Below, one piece after another: positions 1-12,124 of a stretch of DNA of 64,000 nucleotides. Under the pieces are notes generated by a model, which saw nothing but the letters and a program-made list of their open reading frames with translations, was not told the DNA's origin and searched no databases. Position numbers and translations under genes: made by a program. The DNA is from Cavia porcellus (Eukaryota > Chordata > Mammalia > Rodentia > Caviidae): NCBI RefSeq assembly GCF_034190915.1, contig NW_026947502.1:8649785-8713784 (forward strand). The letters are read 5' to 3'. Numbering within the stretch: the stretch's first letter is position 1; each line of letters begins with the position of its first letter.

Positions 1-98
1 AGGCCAAGTGCCAGTTTAGCTGAAAGGCTGACTGATAAATACCCCTCCAGAGGGAAGGAACTGTAGAAAATCCTAGATCTATTGGCAGATACCAGGGC

Positions 99-117
99 AA
101 AAAAAAAAAAAAAAAAA
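99..117. repeat. poly(A) tract
   Basis: A run of 19 A residues. It could be the tail of an old retroposon, but the sequence before it shows no recognisable SINE or LINE body. Confidence 0.9.
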
Positions 118-331
118 GGCCCCTAGAAATGCAAGCTGAAAAATTATCTGGGGAAAGAAAAACCTCCAACTAGAGCAGTAAATGCTTCAGTGAACCTTGA
201 TAGCAACAGTTTGAAAAAACCTTGCACGTTCAGTTTCATCTCATAAACCCCTTCTGTAATGGGTTGATTGAAGATTTCTGGCCTGGAAATGTAACTGGTC
301 AGTACTCAGCTGCTGACTGATGGTCAGTGGT

Positions 332-379
332 GCTTACTCCAGAACTGGACAAAAGACAATGTCCGGTTCTGGAGTAAGC
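332..379. other. Near-perfect 20-bp inverted repeat (hairpin)
   Basis: The left arm at 332-351 and the right arm at 360-379 are reverse complements at 19 of 20 positions, around an 8-nt A-rich loop (352-359). The single mismatch is T against G, which would be a wobble pair in RNA. The next four outer positions could also form only G-U type pairs. No known element is recognised around it. It could be a small hairpin-RNA precursor, a foldback element, or the scar of a templated repair event. Confidence 0.85.
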
Positions 380-551
380 GTTTGGGTCAGGATTGTCACT
401 TCTCCCTGTGGGACCTTGGACAAGTCATGCGTTTTCTTGGGTATCTAAAAAAGCAGGGTGCTAACTCCCCACACTGAATGCAATGACCATGCTTAATCAA
501 GGGTCAGTCATTTATCCAACTCCAATGGAATGCTTATCAGTGCCTAAGGGA

Positions 552-553
<2 letters not shown>

Positions 554-594
<41 letters not shown>
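554..594. repeat. (TA)n microsatellite
   Basis: An uninterrupted alternating AT run of about 41 bp. Confidence 0.97.
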
Positions 595-598
<4 letters not shown>

Positions 599-1430
599 GT
601 TCAATATTAAATGTTCTAAAGCAACTCAGGGATAACTATCCCTTGGGGTTAAGGAAAGATACAATCCCCACCAATGAGTTTCTGACACTTCTTATCCCGA
701 TCCCCACCATATTGGCCTCCTGACTCTGACAGGTCTTGGGATTCAGCAGTATTCATTCACATGATTGCCGCCCTGGTAAACCTGGGCTTGACACAGTGTT
801 CACCTGTTCATCTCTGCCCTCTCTTCTCCTTCCTGCTTTCTCCAGTCCTTCCCCCAGTGCAGGCACCGAAACAGTGCATTTCACATAACAGACATCCCAG
901 CAAAGCTTGATGAATAGGACCCATTAGTTTGCACTCCATCTCTTTAGAAATAGCTGGTGGAGTCCTCTGCACCAGGGGTGAACCATTTCGACTCATGTGA
1001 TGTTGGAGAGAAGCCTTAAGTTTTGGGCTCCTATTGATTTTAGGAACATTTTGCGTCACTCCTTTGCTCCTGCCTCTGCTGACCACTTAATTGGCTCCAC
1101 AGCTACAGAGCAAAGCGAGACCTTATTTCCCTTACCACTTTAATGTTTCCAGTCAGCTCTGTCTTCTCCTTTGGGATCATTGGTGTCTTCAGTGAGACAA
1201 TGGCTCCTATGGTAAAATTTCAAGCATCCCAAAATCAGACTGTCTCAGCTTTAAAAGGTCGTGTTGATAGACCTTGGGTGACTCAGTTACCATTGCCGAA
1301 CCTCAGTTTCTGTAACTGTCCACTTAGAGATTCCACAGGCCTGATTGGTGAGCAGGACACTCTGGGTAATAAGCAAAAAGACACCAGAGGAGTGAAGAAT
1401 TTCCAAACTTTTTAAAGATACCTGCTACCC
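595..1430. other. Unique DNA, no gene seen
   Basis: No repeat family or exon is recognised. Short open frames occur on both strands (for example 92 codons at 808-1086, minus) but lack splice-site context or a recognisable protein pattern. Confidence 0.6.
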
Positions 1431-1454
1431 CCCTTTCACCCCCATGCGGCATGA

Positions 1455-1535
1455 GCCAGTAGATTATAAACTGCCTAAGGAAAGAGATCGCATGGGCTCT
1501 CCTGTGCACCCCTGGCTCCCAACACATAGGAAGAC
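1455..1535 (+). mobile_element. LINE L2 3' fragment
   Basis: The text resembles the L2 3' region in which a 'tagaatgtaagctcc'-like stretch is followed by an 'agggactt' and a 'cccagcacctag'-like stretch. It is old and heavily diverged. Confidence 0.4.
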
Positions 1536-1559
1536 CATAATAACAAGCTTTGCAATGCA

Positions 1560-4500
1560 AACACCAGCTCTGGAATTCTGCGGCAGCCTTGAGACCAAGC
1601 CCTGAACCGCAAGACCCTGTGGAAAACTAATGATTTCGTCCCTGCAGATCTACCTAGCCAAGGGTCCTGTGGAGTTCCGTTGACGACCACCGCATTCTCC
1701 ATTCTCCACATGCCCCTGGGCCTCCCTCCATCCTCCCCACTTCTACAGTCTCCCAGTCAATCTATTGTGTATCTGCGGCTCTCTGTGTCTCATCTCCTGG
1801 GTCCCTGTCTGCGCTGCTGCTGAGGCATTGTCTGCGATGTTTTCTGTGTGAAAGGTGATTCACAGAAATAAATTGCATTGTGTTCTAGGTCCCTGGCATT
1901 CTACCTTTGTAATTGTATCTGCAAGGGACTCCATAATAGCTTGAGGGCCTTAGTGTCAAATCCAGGGACTCCAGCAGCTTCCAAATAGATAAATGCTGCA
2001 ACCAAATGCACATTCAGCCCGCAGAGTTGCAAGTCAGAGGTGAGGAGGGAGGGAGGTGTTATGCTGTGAACCCAGCGCACTTCCAGCCTTTTTATCTGCA
2101 GGTTGATGGAAACCAATCGAAGGATGAGAAGTGGCTCTTTATTTGTTTGTTTTTAATAACCGCTGGAAAGCTAAGACTTGTTTAACTTCGCCTCAGCCAA
2201 CACCTTGTGCTCTTGCCAGCCCTGTGACTAGATGAAAGTTCAGAGGGTCACCTGAGAGGAGACCCTGGACCACCAGAGCCAGGGGATGGTGCTGTGAATG
2301 ACTAGGAGGAGCTAACAGAGACCTGGAGGCTGGGGCTTATAATCTGTGCTTATTGTCACTCAGTACAGTGGAGCAAGGAGGGAACCCGGATGCAGGAGGC
2401 AAACTGGGGGGCTTGGATTCCTCAGGTGTGGGTGAGTACTGACAGGAAGAGGAGGGGCAAGCTTATTCTCCAAAACTCTATGCAGACATGGTGCAGAACG
2501 GGGGGGAACTGTGCTTCCTGGAGCACATTATCCAGAAGTGACCCCAAACCTGGGGCAGCTGAAATAGTCTTAGTGAGACTGTGGAATATACTATGGAATA
2601 TTATATACTATGGAATTTAGTCATGGAGGGTGCATAGTTCCTGACATTTTAAGGTAATATGTTGTTTCTGGAAAAAAAAAAAAAAAGACTTAAGGGAAGC
2701 AGTTTAAAGCCAAGAAGATGAATAGAGAAGGCAGGCAGCAGGAGTGGGGGCTTTTTATTACTGTTGTCCCCAGAGACAGAATTCAGCCTCAGACCTACCC
2801 TGCATCCCTAAGGCTCATCCTTCCTGCAGGCTCAGGTGATCTCAAGTTGTGGCTGTTGGTTAGCTCACAGGACATATGCACAGTTGAGGGGTAGAGATTC
2901 CTCTGGGAAGTCCCCTAAGGCCCTAAAGATTTACGGTTGGTTCCCCTGGAATTTCCAGACCATACCATGAGTCCCAGGGCCACCTACCACTGCTTTACAA
3001 GTGATGCTTACCATTGCACAGCACGGCCCTATTTCCCCTTCACATAGGTCTCTACCAATTGATTTAGAGGCAATGTTCCATTCCCCTCGGCGATCAGGAG
3101 CTACATCTTACAGCATATGAATAAGAGATCAATATGATCTTCCTCCATTGTCCAGTTTCCTCAGAATTATCTGTGATTACCATGTCCTGCCAAGCCTTCA
3201 GGCCACCTAGCCACCTACTACTAAAATATCCTAAGCTAGCACTGATAATCACCACAAATCACTCTTCATGATGCGCACTCTAGGTTGTGTTCTTAAATCA
3301 TTGTCCGTCAGAACATCTCAGAATAAAAGTATCTGAATTCATGTACTTATACTTAATATTCCCTTGGTCCTGACCAGTTAATTACCTTTTCACAAGGTTT
3401 GAGTACATTACTATCACCCAAGTTCAGTCTTTCTCCTCCCTTTATGAGCTTACCATAACTGTGCATTTACTTCCTCTTTTTTTAAAAAAATTTCATTTTA
3501 ATTCATTTCTTTAGAAAGAAAACATACCAACTGTTATAAGTAGGAATACCAATACTACTTACCATTAATGGACGGAAACTAAAAATACAATAAAATAATA
3601 TCATTATATTCTAGTCATGCACCATTGTCTATAGAAAGCCATGAGCCTGATTTCAGCTCTCATTTTACTTAAAGTAGAAAAGAAAGAAATGTCAAGTTGT
3701 GGAAGTTAGTAATTGCTGGAAAAGTCTTAGGAGCCGCACAAAACTGAGTCTCTCTCTTTTTTTCTCTCTCTCTACCTAATGAAAGGATTAAAAGAAAATT
3801 GAAAATGGATATAATTTTTCATTGTAAGTTTGTTCTTTCGTGGTGCCCTCACTTTGAGAAATTCCACTCACCACGCCTAGGTCCAGGGCTGACTGTATAA
3901 TTAAATTGCTGTGTGACTGTCTCACTTCCTAAGCCCCATTTTATACTTCTGCAAAGAGAAGTCGATGAGTTGAAGCATGGAATTCCCTCACACCTGACTT
4001 TCTGAAATGTTGCATGTGGAAAAGTTGCACTGGAATTATCCAGATAGGTGTGTTTAAAAATGCTATTTCTCAGACTCCATATTAGATATTCTGGGTAGAG
4101 AGCTCTATCATTTGCCATGTTGTTATCATTTGTCCTGCTGACTCTGGGGCATAGTCCAGCTCAGGACCATTGTCTTAAGGCCATGTGAACATCTGAAGGG
4201 TGGCACTGAGCTGTGCATAGGAATCAAGAAGTCTGTTCTCTCACTCAGCTCAGAGTTCAAGTTTGAACCCAGCCCTCCACTCTAGTTTCCAGATGGGAAC
4301 AGTGAGGCCAAGATGGGCAGACTCCAAGTCCCTTCCACCCTTGCAAATAAGGTGAGCTGCCTCATTCAAAGATCCTCTGAAATCTCCATGCTCAGTCTTG
4401 GAGCTTAAGGAGATTGAAGGTGGAGCTGTCAGAATGACAGCCATTATTGGTGCCATGTGTTTTTTCTTGTGGAAATCCAGCCATGCTCATGGGGATGAGC

Positions 4501-4870
4501 CCTCAGGGACCCTGTCCACTCTGTCTTAACAGTGTCCATCCGCTAGTAGGGCCAGCCTGCAGTATCTGCAGAAACTCAGTGAGATCTCCTAGGAAGTCAG
4601 CTCAGGTCCTGCTAGACAAGGAGGATGAGCTCTGTGAATACCAAGTGGACCAGAGCCAACTGCGGTGGGATTCACCCGGCTTGGCTTAACCTTCTCACCC
4701 AGGGTGCCCCACATTGAGCTCTGTGCTGCGTGTGCCTTTCTAAAATGCTGTCCCTCCCAATGAAATACATATACGGGTCATCCAGAAACTGAAAATCAAA
4801 CCTCTCAGCCAGACCTTCATGGCCTCTCTGGTCTGGTCATGCTCAGCATTAACCTCTCTGTCTCAACTCC
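1560..4870. other. Mostly unique DNA, no gene seen
   Basis: Contains a short poly(A) at 2672-2686, an AT-rich stretch around 3470-3620 and a short (CT)n near 3750-3775. No exon, RNA gene or confident transposon was recognised. Small open frames (76-89 codons) are scattered on both strands and look random. Confidence 0.55.
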
Positions 4871-4884
4871 CCAAACTGACCATT

Positions 4885-5340
4885 GGTTCACTGACCAGCT
4901 GAGGGATTGGTTCATTCACCAGTTAGTTTTGAAATAAACACACTGTGCTTGGCTCAGTATTAATTATTGAAAATACAGTGTGGGCTAAAATCAACAGGGC
5001 CTCTGTTCTCCAGAAATGTAAAGGGAAACTAAGTAACTAAGTAGACAGATAGACAGGACTACTTCAGCCGGGGAAAAGTCCTTTGGAGAGCAAGCGTAAG
5101 GTGGAGTGATGGCAAGCAGCAGAGTCCCGTCGCCAGAGAGGACATAAGAGAGCCGAAGGAGAAGAACCAGGGCCGAGGAAACTGCAGGAGAATATTCCAG
5201 GGAGAAGGCAGGACGTAGACAGGACTTGGAGGCAGGAAAAGGCTCGGAGGACTTGAGCTGAGTGAAAATTGGTGTAGTCAGAGTCAAGTAAGAAAAGGTA
5301 GAATGGAGGGAGAGGACAGGGGAAGGCAGGCAGTGTGGAT
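4885..5340 (-). mobile_element. LINE L2 fragment
   Basis: It begins with a 'ggttcattcacc' stretch and continues with text like the reverse complement of an L2 3' end (size comparison, 'cactgtgcttggctcag', 'aaatacagtgtgggc'). A minus-strand frame of 157 codons at 4991-5464 spans it and is a by-product of the repeat, not a gene. Confidence 0.55.
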
Positions 5341-5459
5341 AGGAGAGCCCACAGGCACTGTGGGGCCGTGATTCCCATGTGTGAGCCCTGCTCTGTTGAA
5401 GCAAAAGGAACAGACCGTCCCTCAGGAGGGTGTCACCTGCCTCCCCGCCTTCCCACCAC

Positions 5460-5665
5460 CTCAATTTTGGGTGCTTTTGCCTGGAACAGCTTGATCCTTT
5501 ATATCAACATAAGCAAATGCTTCCTGCATCCTTTCATTGCCAGCTCTTGCACAAGGGTGTTCCTGAACACCACATTTGTGCTGTCTCCCTCCTGTGACTC
5601 TTCAACTCCTGCTAAACTTCATTTATGCTTCCTCTTTCCTGATCACTCCCAAGGTTCGCCTGGAG
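5460..5665 (+). mobile_element. LINE L2 fragment
   Basis: Phrases such as 'tttgcctggaacagct', followed by pyrimidine-rich text about 100 bp later, match the usual L2 3' region in forward orientation. Divergence is high. Confidence 0.45.
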
Positions 5666-5896
5666 TCTAAGTCCCTTGTGACACCTTCTTTATGCCAGTG
5701 AAAACACAAAGAACTTTACACATACCATTCCATTCATTACACCACTCTGATAAGACCGGTGTCCCTAGCCTCCTTTTACAGAAACGAAACCAATGTAGAC
5801 TTATTTTTTTACCAAGAACCAGTGTTACCTTCAAATCGTCCCCTATAAACCTGGCGGGGCCCTTGCTCATCTTTAGAACTGAGTTTTCTAGTGTCT

Positions 5897-6164
5897 GTGT
5901 CTCAGTATGGGTTCTGCTGCTGAACACCACAGTCGTGGTGGTAAGTGATAAACAACACCAGGGTGTCGCCTGGTTCTGGAGGGTGGAAAGATGAGAGTAT
6001 CTGGCAAAAGCTGTCATGAGGAGCCACTCCGAAGCAGGAGGAAAGACGTGAGTAGAGCAGAACCCTCTTTCCTAATCATCTCTTGGAGGTCTTACCTCTT
6101 CAGTTCCTCACCAGGGCAGTTACACTCCAACACGTGTTTTGGAGGGGATATTCAAACCATGACA
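5897..6164 (-). mobile_element. ERVL-MaLR LTR remnant
   Basis: The sequence runs from 'gggttctgctgctg' to 'gatattcaaaccatgaca', the usual reverse-orientation ends of MLT1/MST-type LTRs. The middle is shortened. No internal retroviral gene is attached. Confidence 0.65.
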
Positions 6165-7230
6165 ACTTTTGTCTTCTGCCAACCTCTAGCTCTCGTGTAA
6201 GAGGAGAAAGTCTCTCCACGGAAGTATTAGACAGATACCCAGAGCTGCATCCATTCTGCTTGTAAGTTTCAGGCAGCAAAGTGATCCCTCCCCCTCATAC
6301 CTGTTTCTCTTCAGCCCCAATCTGCTCTGTCCCTCCGAGTCATCCCGAGTCCCCTCCTAGGCAGCAAGTCTTGAGCGGAACCCTTGCTACCCTGTGGTTT
6401 GGCTGAAGTATCTACTCCAAGGCCCTGATGTTCACTCAGTTGCTTTAACCGAAGAATAATTCCATTCCCAAGACACAGAGTTTCTGGAAGTCCAAATTTC
6501 ATACCTTTTCCCCAGCACTCTTTACTTCTTACTCATTCTGGGGGACATCCAAAGGCCCTCTCTTCCTGTGCACTCTCTAGCAGCTGTTGGGTCAGCCTGG
6601 ACCACAATGCTTCCTGCCTGCTGGAGGAATTTCAGGGAGGGAGGAGGTGTCACTCCATGGCCGTGGACTTACTGCCAGTGTAACAAATGGTGTCCCATGG
6701 GAATGGCTTGACAGCAGCTAGCAGCACTGGGCAAGACATTCTGTGTTCACTTTGCTGAGAGCAGTATCTTTAGAAGAAGCTAAACTCAGGGACTGGCGAG
6801 ACTAGTTTCGTGTTCTAGACTCCTGGTTTGCGGAAGATAAGTGGTGCGGTAAACCAGCAGTCAGAGAGTCCCGGCTTTACTCTTGGTGAACCCTGTTTCA
6901 TTTTCCAGGATTTGCATCATGATACAATCACCAAAAAGCCTTCCTTACCCATCTTCCTTCCCACAGGCTGGTCAGGGGCCCTCCTCACTGGTGCCGGAAT
7001 GCCTTCCTGATCTTTTCAGCTATCACACTGTACCATGACAGTCACTAGATCATGTGTGCACGGTGTAGTAATTAGCAGCAGCAGTGTTACAGTCAGACAG
7101 CCATGGGTCACCATCACAGTTCTCCCCTTTTCTAACTGCAGCAGTTTCCATAAGATTTAGGCATATACAAAGCAATTAGCACAGGTGTAGGTCATACCTC
7201 AGACACCTCGTCTTGGTCACTTTGCACCTC
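6165..7230. other. Unique DNA, no gene seen
   Basis: No confident repeat, exon or RNA gene is seen here. Open frames are short and overlap on both strands. Confidence 0.5.
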
Positions 7231-7234
7231 TCAG

Positions 7235-7510
7235 GTGCAATCCCAGACACCCACAGCATAAAGGAGGAGAGGTTTACTTTGGCTCATGTTTCTATCCATG
7301 GTCCACAGGCTCCCAAGAAGAAACAGAATGGCACAGGGGCCACTTGTGTCATAATGGTCAGGAAGCAGTGCAAGAAGGAAGGAGATGAGGAGGGAGATGC
7401 ACCATTCTGGGTCACAGCCCAGTGACACACCAGTGACTCAGCTCTTCCTGACCTCATGACCAGACTCCATGCCCTATCAGCCAGTAAGCTATAGACCCCC
7501 TGAGATCCAG
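7235..7510 (-). mobile_element. Probable rodent MaLR LTR remnant
   Basis: 'ggagaggtttactttggctcatg' and the later 'cctcatgacc' text resemble the reverse strand of rodent MaLR LTRs. A similar 'aagtttattttgcttacgag' stretch opens the LTR at 63666-64000. Ends are not clear. Confidence 0.5.
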
Positions 7511-7624
7511 TGCCTCCCAAAAGCCCTGTCCCTGAGCACACAAAGCTTTCCCAATGCATGGAGATATGTACCATGAAACACCCATTACTGTACTGGCCAC
7601 AGTGCCTAAAAGGATGCCTGATAG

Positions 7625-7830
7625 TCATTGGTGGAGGTGATGGGGAGGATGTGATGATGTCATGGTGTCACCTGGAGTGGAAGGGACGGTGGGAGGCTCT
7701 TACTATGACAGCACTGGTGGCGTGATGATGGTGGAGTGCTATGTGGCAATGGTGGCGATGTCCTAGCAGTGGCACAGTGCCATAATGGTAGTTGCAGCGT
7801 GGTGATGTCATGGTAATGAAAACCAATGGT
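7625..7830. repeat. Degenerate GGTGATG-type minisatellite
   Basis: The stretch is crowded with imperfect ATGGTGG, GGTGATG and GATGTCATGGT units and has little other content. Units vary too much to give one period. Confidence 0.6.
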
Positions 7831-7849
7831 AAGACTGAGCAACCAACAT

Positions 7850-8035
7850 TTTTAAAGAGCTTACTCTACACCTGGCCTTGTACTATTTGCATGTATCTGC
7901 TTTCATGCTTTGAACGTCTTACTGAGTCTACCAGTAACCCTCATGTGTAGGCAAACAAACTGAAGTTTCAGAAGTTACATAATTTTTCCAAAATTATACA
8001 GTTAAAGATCAGTTCAGGGTTGGACACAGGCTGTG
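7850..8035 (-). mobile_element. MIR SINE
   Basis: Reverse-orientation MIR pattern: a 'tactctacacctggcc' end, then 'aaactgaagtttcagaagtta' and a tRNA-like core reading 'cagttaaagatcagttcagg'. Confidence 0.6.
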
Positions 8036-8082
8036 TGATGTCACCTCATATAGGTAAAGAACCCAATTTATTGCTTATTGGT

Positions 8083-8243
8083 AGGAAGGAAGGAAGGAAG
8101 GAAAGGGAAGGGAAGGGAAGGGCAGGGAAGGGAAGGGCAGGGAAGGGAAGGGAAGGGAAGGGAAGGGAAGGGAAGGGAAGGAAGGAAGGAAGGAAGGTAA
8201 GAAAGGAACAAAGGAAGGAGGGAAGGAGAGAAGAAAGAAAGGG
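8083..8243. repeat. Polypurine (GGGAAG/GGAA)n tract
   Basis: About 160 bp built almost only from GGAA, GGGAAG and GGCAGG units with all purines on the plus strand apart from a few C and T interruptions. Mirror-symmetric polypurine DNA of this kind can form triplex structures. The 71-80 codon Lys/Arg/Glu/Gly or Pro/Ser frames it produces are not genes. Confidence 0.97.
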
Positions 8244-8375
8244 TCTTATTTTCAGATCTTGAAGATTTCTTTTCCAAAACCACAGATAATAGCCCTAGCT
8301 AAAACTCAAATGAGATAACAGAAGTCAAAGCTCCTTGAACACTATCAAGTATTCTCTGTATCTGAAGACTGAATT

Positions 8376-8393
8376 AGCAGCAGCAGCAGCAGC
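8376..8393. repeat. (CAG)n, about 5-6 units
   Basis: A short pure AGC/CAG run, not in a recognised exon. Confidence 0.9.
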
Positions 8394-8399
8394 TCCACA

Positions 8400-8725
8400 G
8401 GAACTCTTTCGTCCATTCAATAGATACTTGGTTTTCTGTTCTGGACCCTGCGAACAGACTGAGTAAAACAAACTGTAAAGTTCTTGCCCCATGGAGCAAC
8501 CAGTCTGGTGAAAGACACTGAACTGGTAATAAGTAGAATTTAGTGCTACAGGGAAGATAAAAGATTGAAGGGGTTAGGGTGCCCTTGCTGGGGTGGGGTC
8601 TTTGTAAAGGGTATGGACAGGGGAGGACCTGTGGCAGAGCCTGAGCGACATGAGCAGGAAGCTGTTTAGGGTCTGGAGAAGCATGTTCCATATTCCACAG
8701 GAGAGCTCAAGAGTCAAATCAGGAC
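8400..8725 (-). mobile_element. LINE L2 fragment
   Basis: It starts with 'ccattcaatagatacttgg' and continues 'gaccctgcgaacagactgag', the reverse-strand L2 3' end layout. Further L2-like text ('gggaggacctg', 'gacatgagcaggaagc') follows. Confidence 0.6.
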
Positions 8726-11580
8726 TGTTCAGAAGCAGTGATGAGAATGCCCGGAATAGGCTTGTACAGAGCCCCAGGGCCTGCTGCCAACAGAGACTGC
8801 AGAGTCAGTTCAGGCTTTTCCTTGGAAATCCCTCTAGCACTGTACCCAAAGTCTCAGTCAGGCCATGATGTCCTGGAGGAGCCGTCTGGAAGCAAGTTTC
8901 CCTTGGTGACAGCCAGTGGCTGTGGAGGACACAGCCTCCACTCACCATTCAGTGGTCCGTGGACAAGGTCACATCACACAGTTTACCTGTGCAGAGGGTC
9001 TTCCTTCTCCCGGGTGTGAGAGACCAAGCCATATCAGGGATTCTTATCACAAGTGGAGAAGTTCAATCCACAAAGGTCTACCTTATTAGGCAGTGCATTT
9101 AAATTTACCCTGATCTAAAATGAAGCTGGTTGTACATTATTTGGATTTAGAAATGATGTCAAACTCACAGGATTGCAAGCACAAGAGGAAATGACTAAAG
9201 AAATGACCAACTAAACTTTAACAGGCTTAGAGGAATAGGTAAACCTACTCAGGAGAGGAGATTTAATTTAGATAAACCTAAGGCAGGGTCTCTGGGAGAC
9301 GCTGAGGTCAGGAGAAAGCAGACAGGAAATGGTAGCCAGTTAGATGGCAGGGGCATGGAAAACCCTGAGGACAGTGGGGGAGATGTGGCCATCTGTATTA
9401 TGATAACGGGAAAGGAAATAGGCACAGCTTTACTGAATGGTGTAATTTCTTCTTAGAACAAAAGCAGAGCACAGACAGTGTGTGGAAAAGCACACCAGGA
9501 TGGCAGTCAGGAGGCTACAGTCTCTGCCTGAGACTGCTTGGAACCGCCTTGGTGACTTTTGACTTCTCTGGCCTTTTGCTTCTTCTGTAATGACACAGAC
9601 TGTGGCTCTTGGTGCAAGCCTTCTTGGTTCTCTTGGGTTGAAGGAGGGCATACTGTGCTTGAGGAGTCTTGGAATCCATCCCAGCCCCATCCCAGCAGAC
9701 TCTAATGGGAACAGCAAGCAAGACAAGGATTTGCGACAAGAGGCCTTACAAAAGGGCAATTGTCTTGGAGATGGATCACAGGTCCAGGCAGCCTCCGAGG
9801 CATTGAAAGATGTTGAAAGGTTGCAAACAGCGGAAGGTTGACAGTTATGATCATGCAGTATAACTGGGTTCTACCGGAGGTTGTAGGGAAAATAAAAGGG
9901 TAAATTTATGTAAAGTGGCTGAAGGGTGAGAACAATGTGGAATGATGACTAGGAAAAATCACAGGCTGGGTGTGGTTAGGGACCGCGGTGAAGTCTGGGT
10001 AACTGTAAAGTGGAGTGGCCATCTAGCGTGAATGAATGTGTGTGCACTGCTGTAGTCTTTAGCATTCAGGGGCAGCCCGAGGAGAGAGAACCCTGAGCAA
10101 AAACACATGTTTTTGCCTGTGCATACAAACCTGTGATTTAGGAGTTTCACTTCTAAATCAGGCACAGTAAGACATGAGCAACTTTACAATAAAATGGAAT
10201 AATTATGGAAATATACTCTAATAGAAGTTAGTGGGTGTGTGATGTCTTTCTCTCTCCACGTATCGCATTGGACTTCACCCTTCTTGTGATGATAGGAGGC
10301 GGTATGGTGGTCGTACGATAAGATGCAGGGAGGTGAGTGGCAGAGGCACTATGATAAAGCACTAGGTCACCACATAACGCTTCAAGGACACCTAGCATAA
10401 GCACTGTGAGCAATTCCTGCATAATCCAGATGGATAGTGACTAACAGGGGCCATGCACATGGCATGGAAGTGCTGGACAAGGGCTGATTCATGTCCCAGG
10501 CGAGTGGAGCAAGATGGCCTGAGATCTCATCAGACCACTCCGAAGGCCATGTAATCTTCAAGTTACAAATTGTTTACTTCTGTAATTTCCCACTTCAGAG
10601 TTTCAGACTATGGCTGAACATGGATAAATAAAACCACAGAAAATGAAAATATGGGTGAGTAATCAGTACTGACATCAGTACCACATAGCATCTTTAAATG
10701 TCTATTGTGGCTGAGGGTCAGAGAGGCAAATCTTCGAAATCTGTGAACAGAGATAGAGAACAGAAAATGACCTCCATGAAGGTAATACTCCTGTTTATTT
10801 TCCCATAGCATTATCCCTAAAATTTACTCGTGTAAAATATTTTTGAATAACTGAATCATTGCATGAGTATTTTGGATTTAAACATCAAAAGGACATAGCC
10901 CAACATTATGACTTACAAACTACGTAGCTATGTAGGCTGCTTCTCCCTGATTTTATAACCATGCCCCATTCTTCCCTCCCTTTTTTCTATTAGGCCTGAT
11001 ACCCTGACTCAAGGGGCACTTAGTGAGGACAGTAATAGCTAATGATGGGCAGGACAGCTAACTCGGGACATAGAGAGCACTGCACAGCTATGGTAACCAG
11101 CAACCTGTCACCCTTCCTAGCTCCAGGATAGATGCAATGACTTCTTATTCTCTTCTTGGGAGTTCTGACTCAACCCTTCTTTTCTCCCATTTATGAATGC
11201 AAGCCAGAAAATAAATCAGAGAAGCAGCAGCTAGCATACCCTCAGATTTATAAGCAATATTTTGGTTAACACTTCAGTGACTATAGAATCAAGGATGAGT
11301 TACTTGTAGCACAGATTAGTGCCACAAATGGAAGAGCTGGGGGTTTAACAGTTTGGCAGAACTCAGGACCGCAGAACATGGGGAGAGTGCTGGAAGCACA
11401 CTGGTATGGTGGGCACTGCCTGAGGAGGGACTACGCAGCAGGGGGAGGCAGTGGTCCCCAGCATTAGAATACTGCTGCAGAGGTGGCCAGGGGCAGGATA
11501 CAGCTATCGGATGGGGGATGGCTCTATTGGGTAGAGGTGTGACATAAATGTCAATGAAACTTCTCTACAACATAAGCTTC
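8726..11580. other. Mostly unique DNA, no gene seen
   Basis: No confident transposon, exon or RNA gene was recognised over about 2.8 kb. Frames of 60-109 codons occur on both strands (for example 9430-9759 minus and 8738-9019 plus) but none shows a familiar domain or good splice context. Confidence 0.5.
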
Positions 11581-11583
11581 CTG

Positions 11584-11592
11584 GGTGTGTGC

Positions 11593-11638
<46 letters not shown>
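11584..11638. repeat. (TG)n followed directly by (GA)n
   Basis: A TG run (11584-11615) switches without a gap to a GA run of about 24 bp. Confidence 0.95.
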
Positions 11639-11999
11639 TCCTTGTAACTCATGTGTGGCAATGTCCTTTAGTAAATAAAACCCTCTTTAACTTTTACTCA
11701 AAATGCAGAACACACCACTTGCTTGCTCTTTTACCCTCCTTGAGTGGTCTGTATCACATAGGTAACCTTAGCAGGACCTCAATCTACAGATGCATCCATT
11801 CTTCCTGGCACTTGCAGGGTGGTGATATATATCCAGGAGGGAGCCCCACTATGACAGCTGGGCCATAAAAATTAGCTGAGCCCTGGCTTGTGAGCCCTGG
11901 CTTATGCTGGAAGGACCTAAGGTGCAATTTAGTAGTGTGTGTTTTAAAAGTCATCTTGATTATGAAACACGATCCTAAAATGAAATCCATCATTAGAGT

Positions 12000-12115
12000 C
12001 TACAGGGTGAATAAAATTATCCTTCATTTCACCCACAGAGAAACTGACATGCAGAGATCTCTGTGGCCAAAGGAATAGCAGTGATAGAGGCAGACACAGA
12101 ACTAAAACCATGAGT
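12000..12115 (-). mobile_element. Possible MIR SINE
   Basis: 'agagaaactgacatgcagag' followed by 'gtggccaaaggaatagcagtg' fits the reverse MIR layout (end of MIR, then the 'ggtcacacagct' region), but divergence is high. Confidence 0.35.
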
Positions 12116-12124
12116 TTTCACCGT

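Noticed and set aside
4991..5464. 157-codon minus-strand open frame
   Set aside because: It lies mostly in a diverged L2 copy and has no recognised domain.
8020..8283. Lys/Arg/Glu/Gly-rich and Pro/Ser-rich frames
   Set aside because: They are translations of the GGGAAG purine tract.
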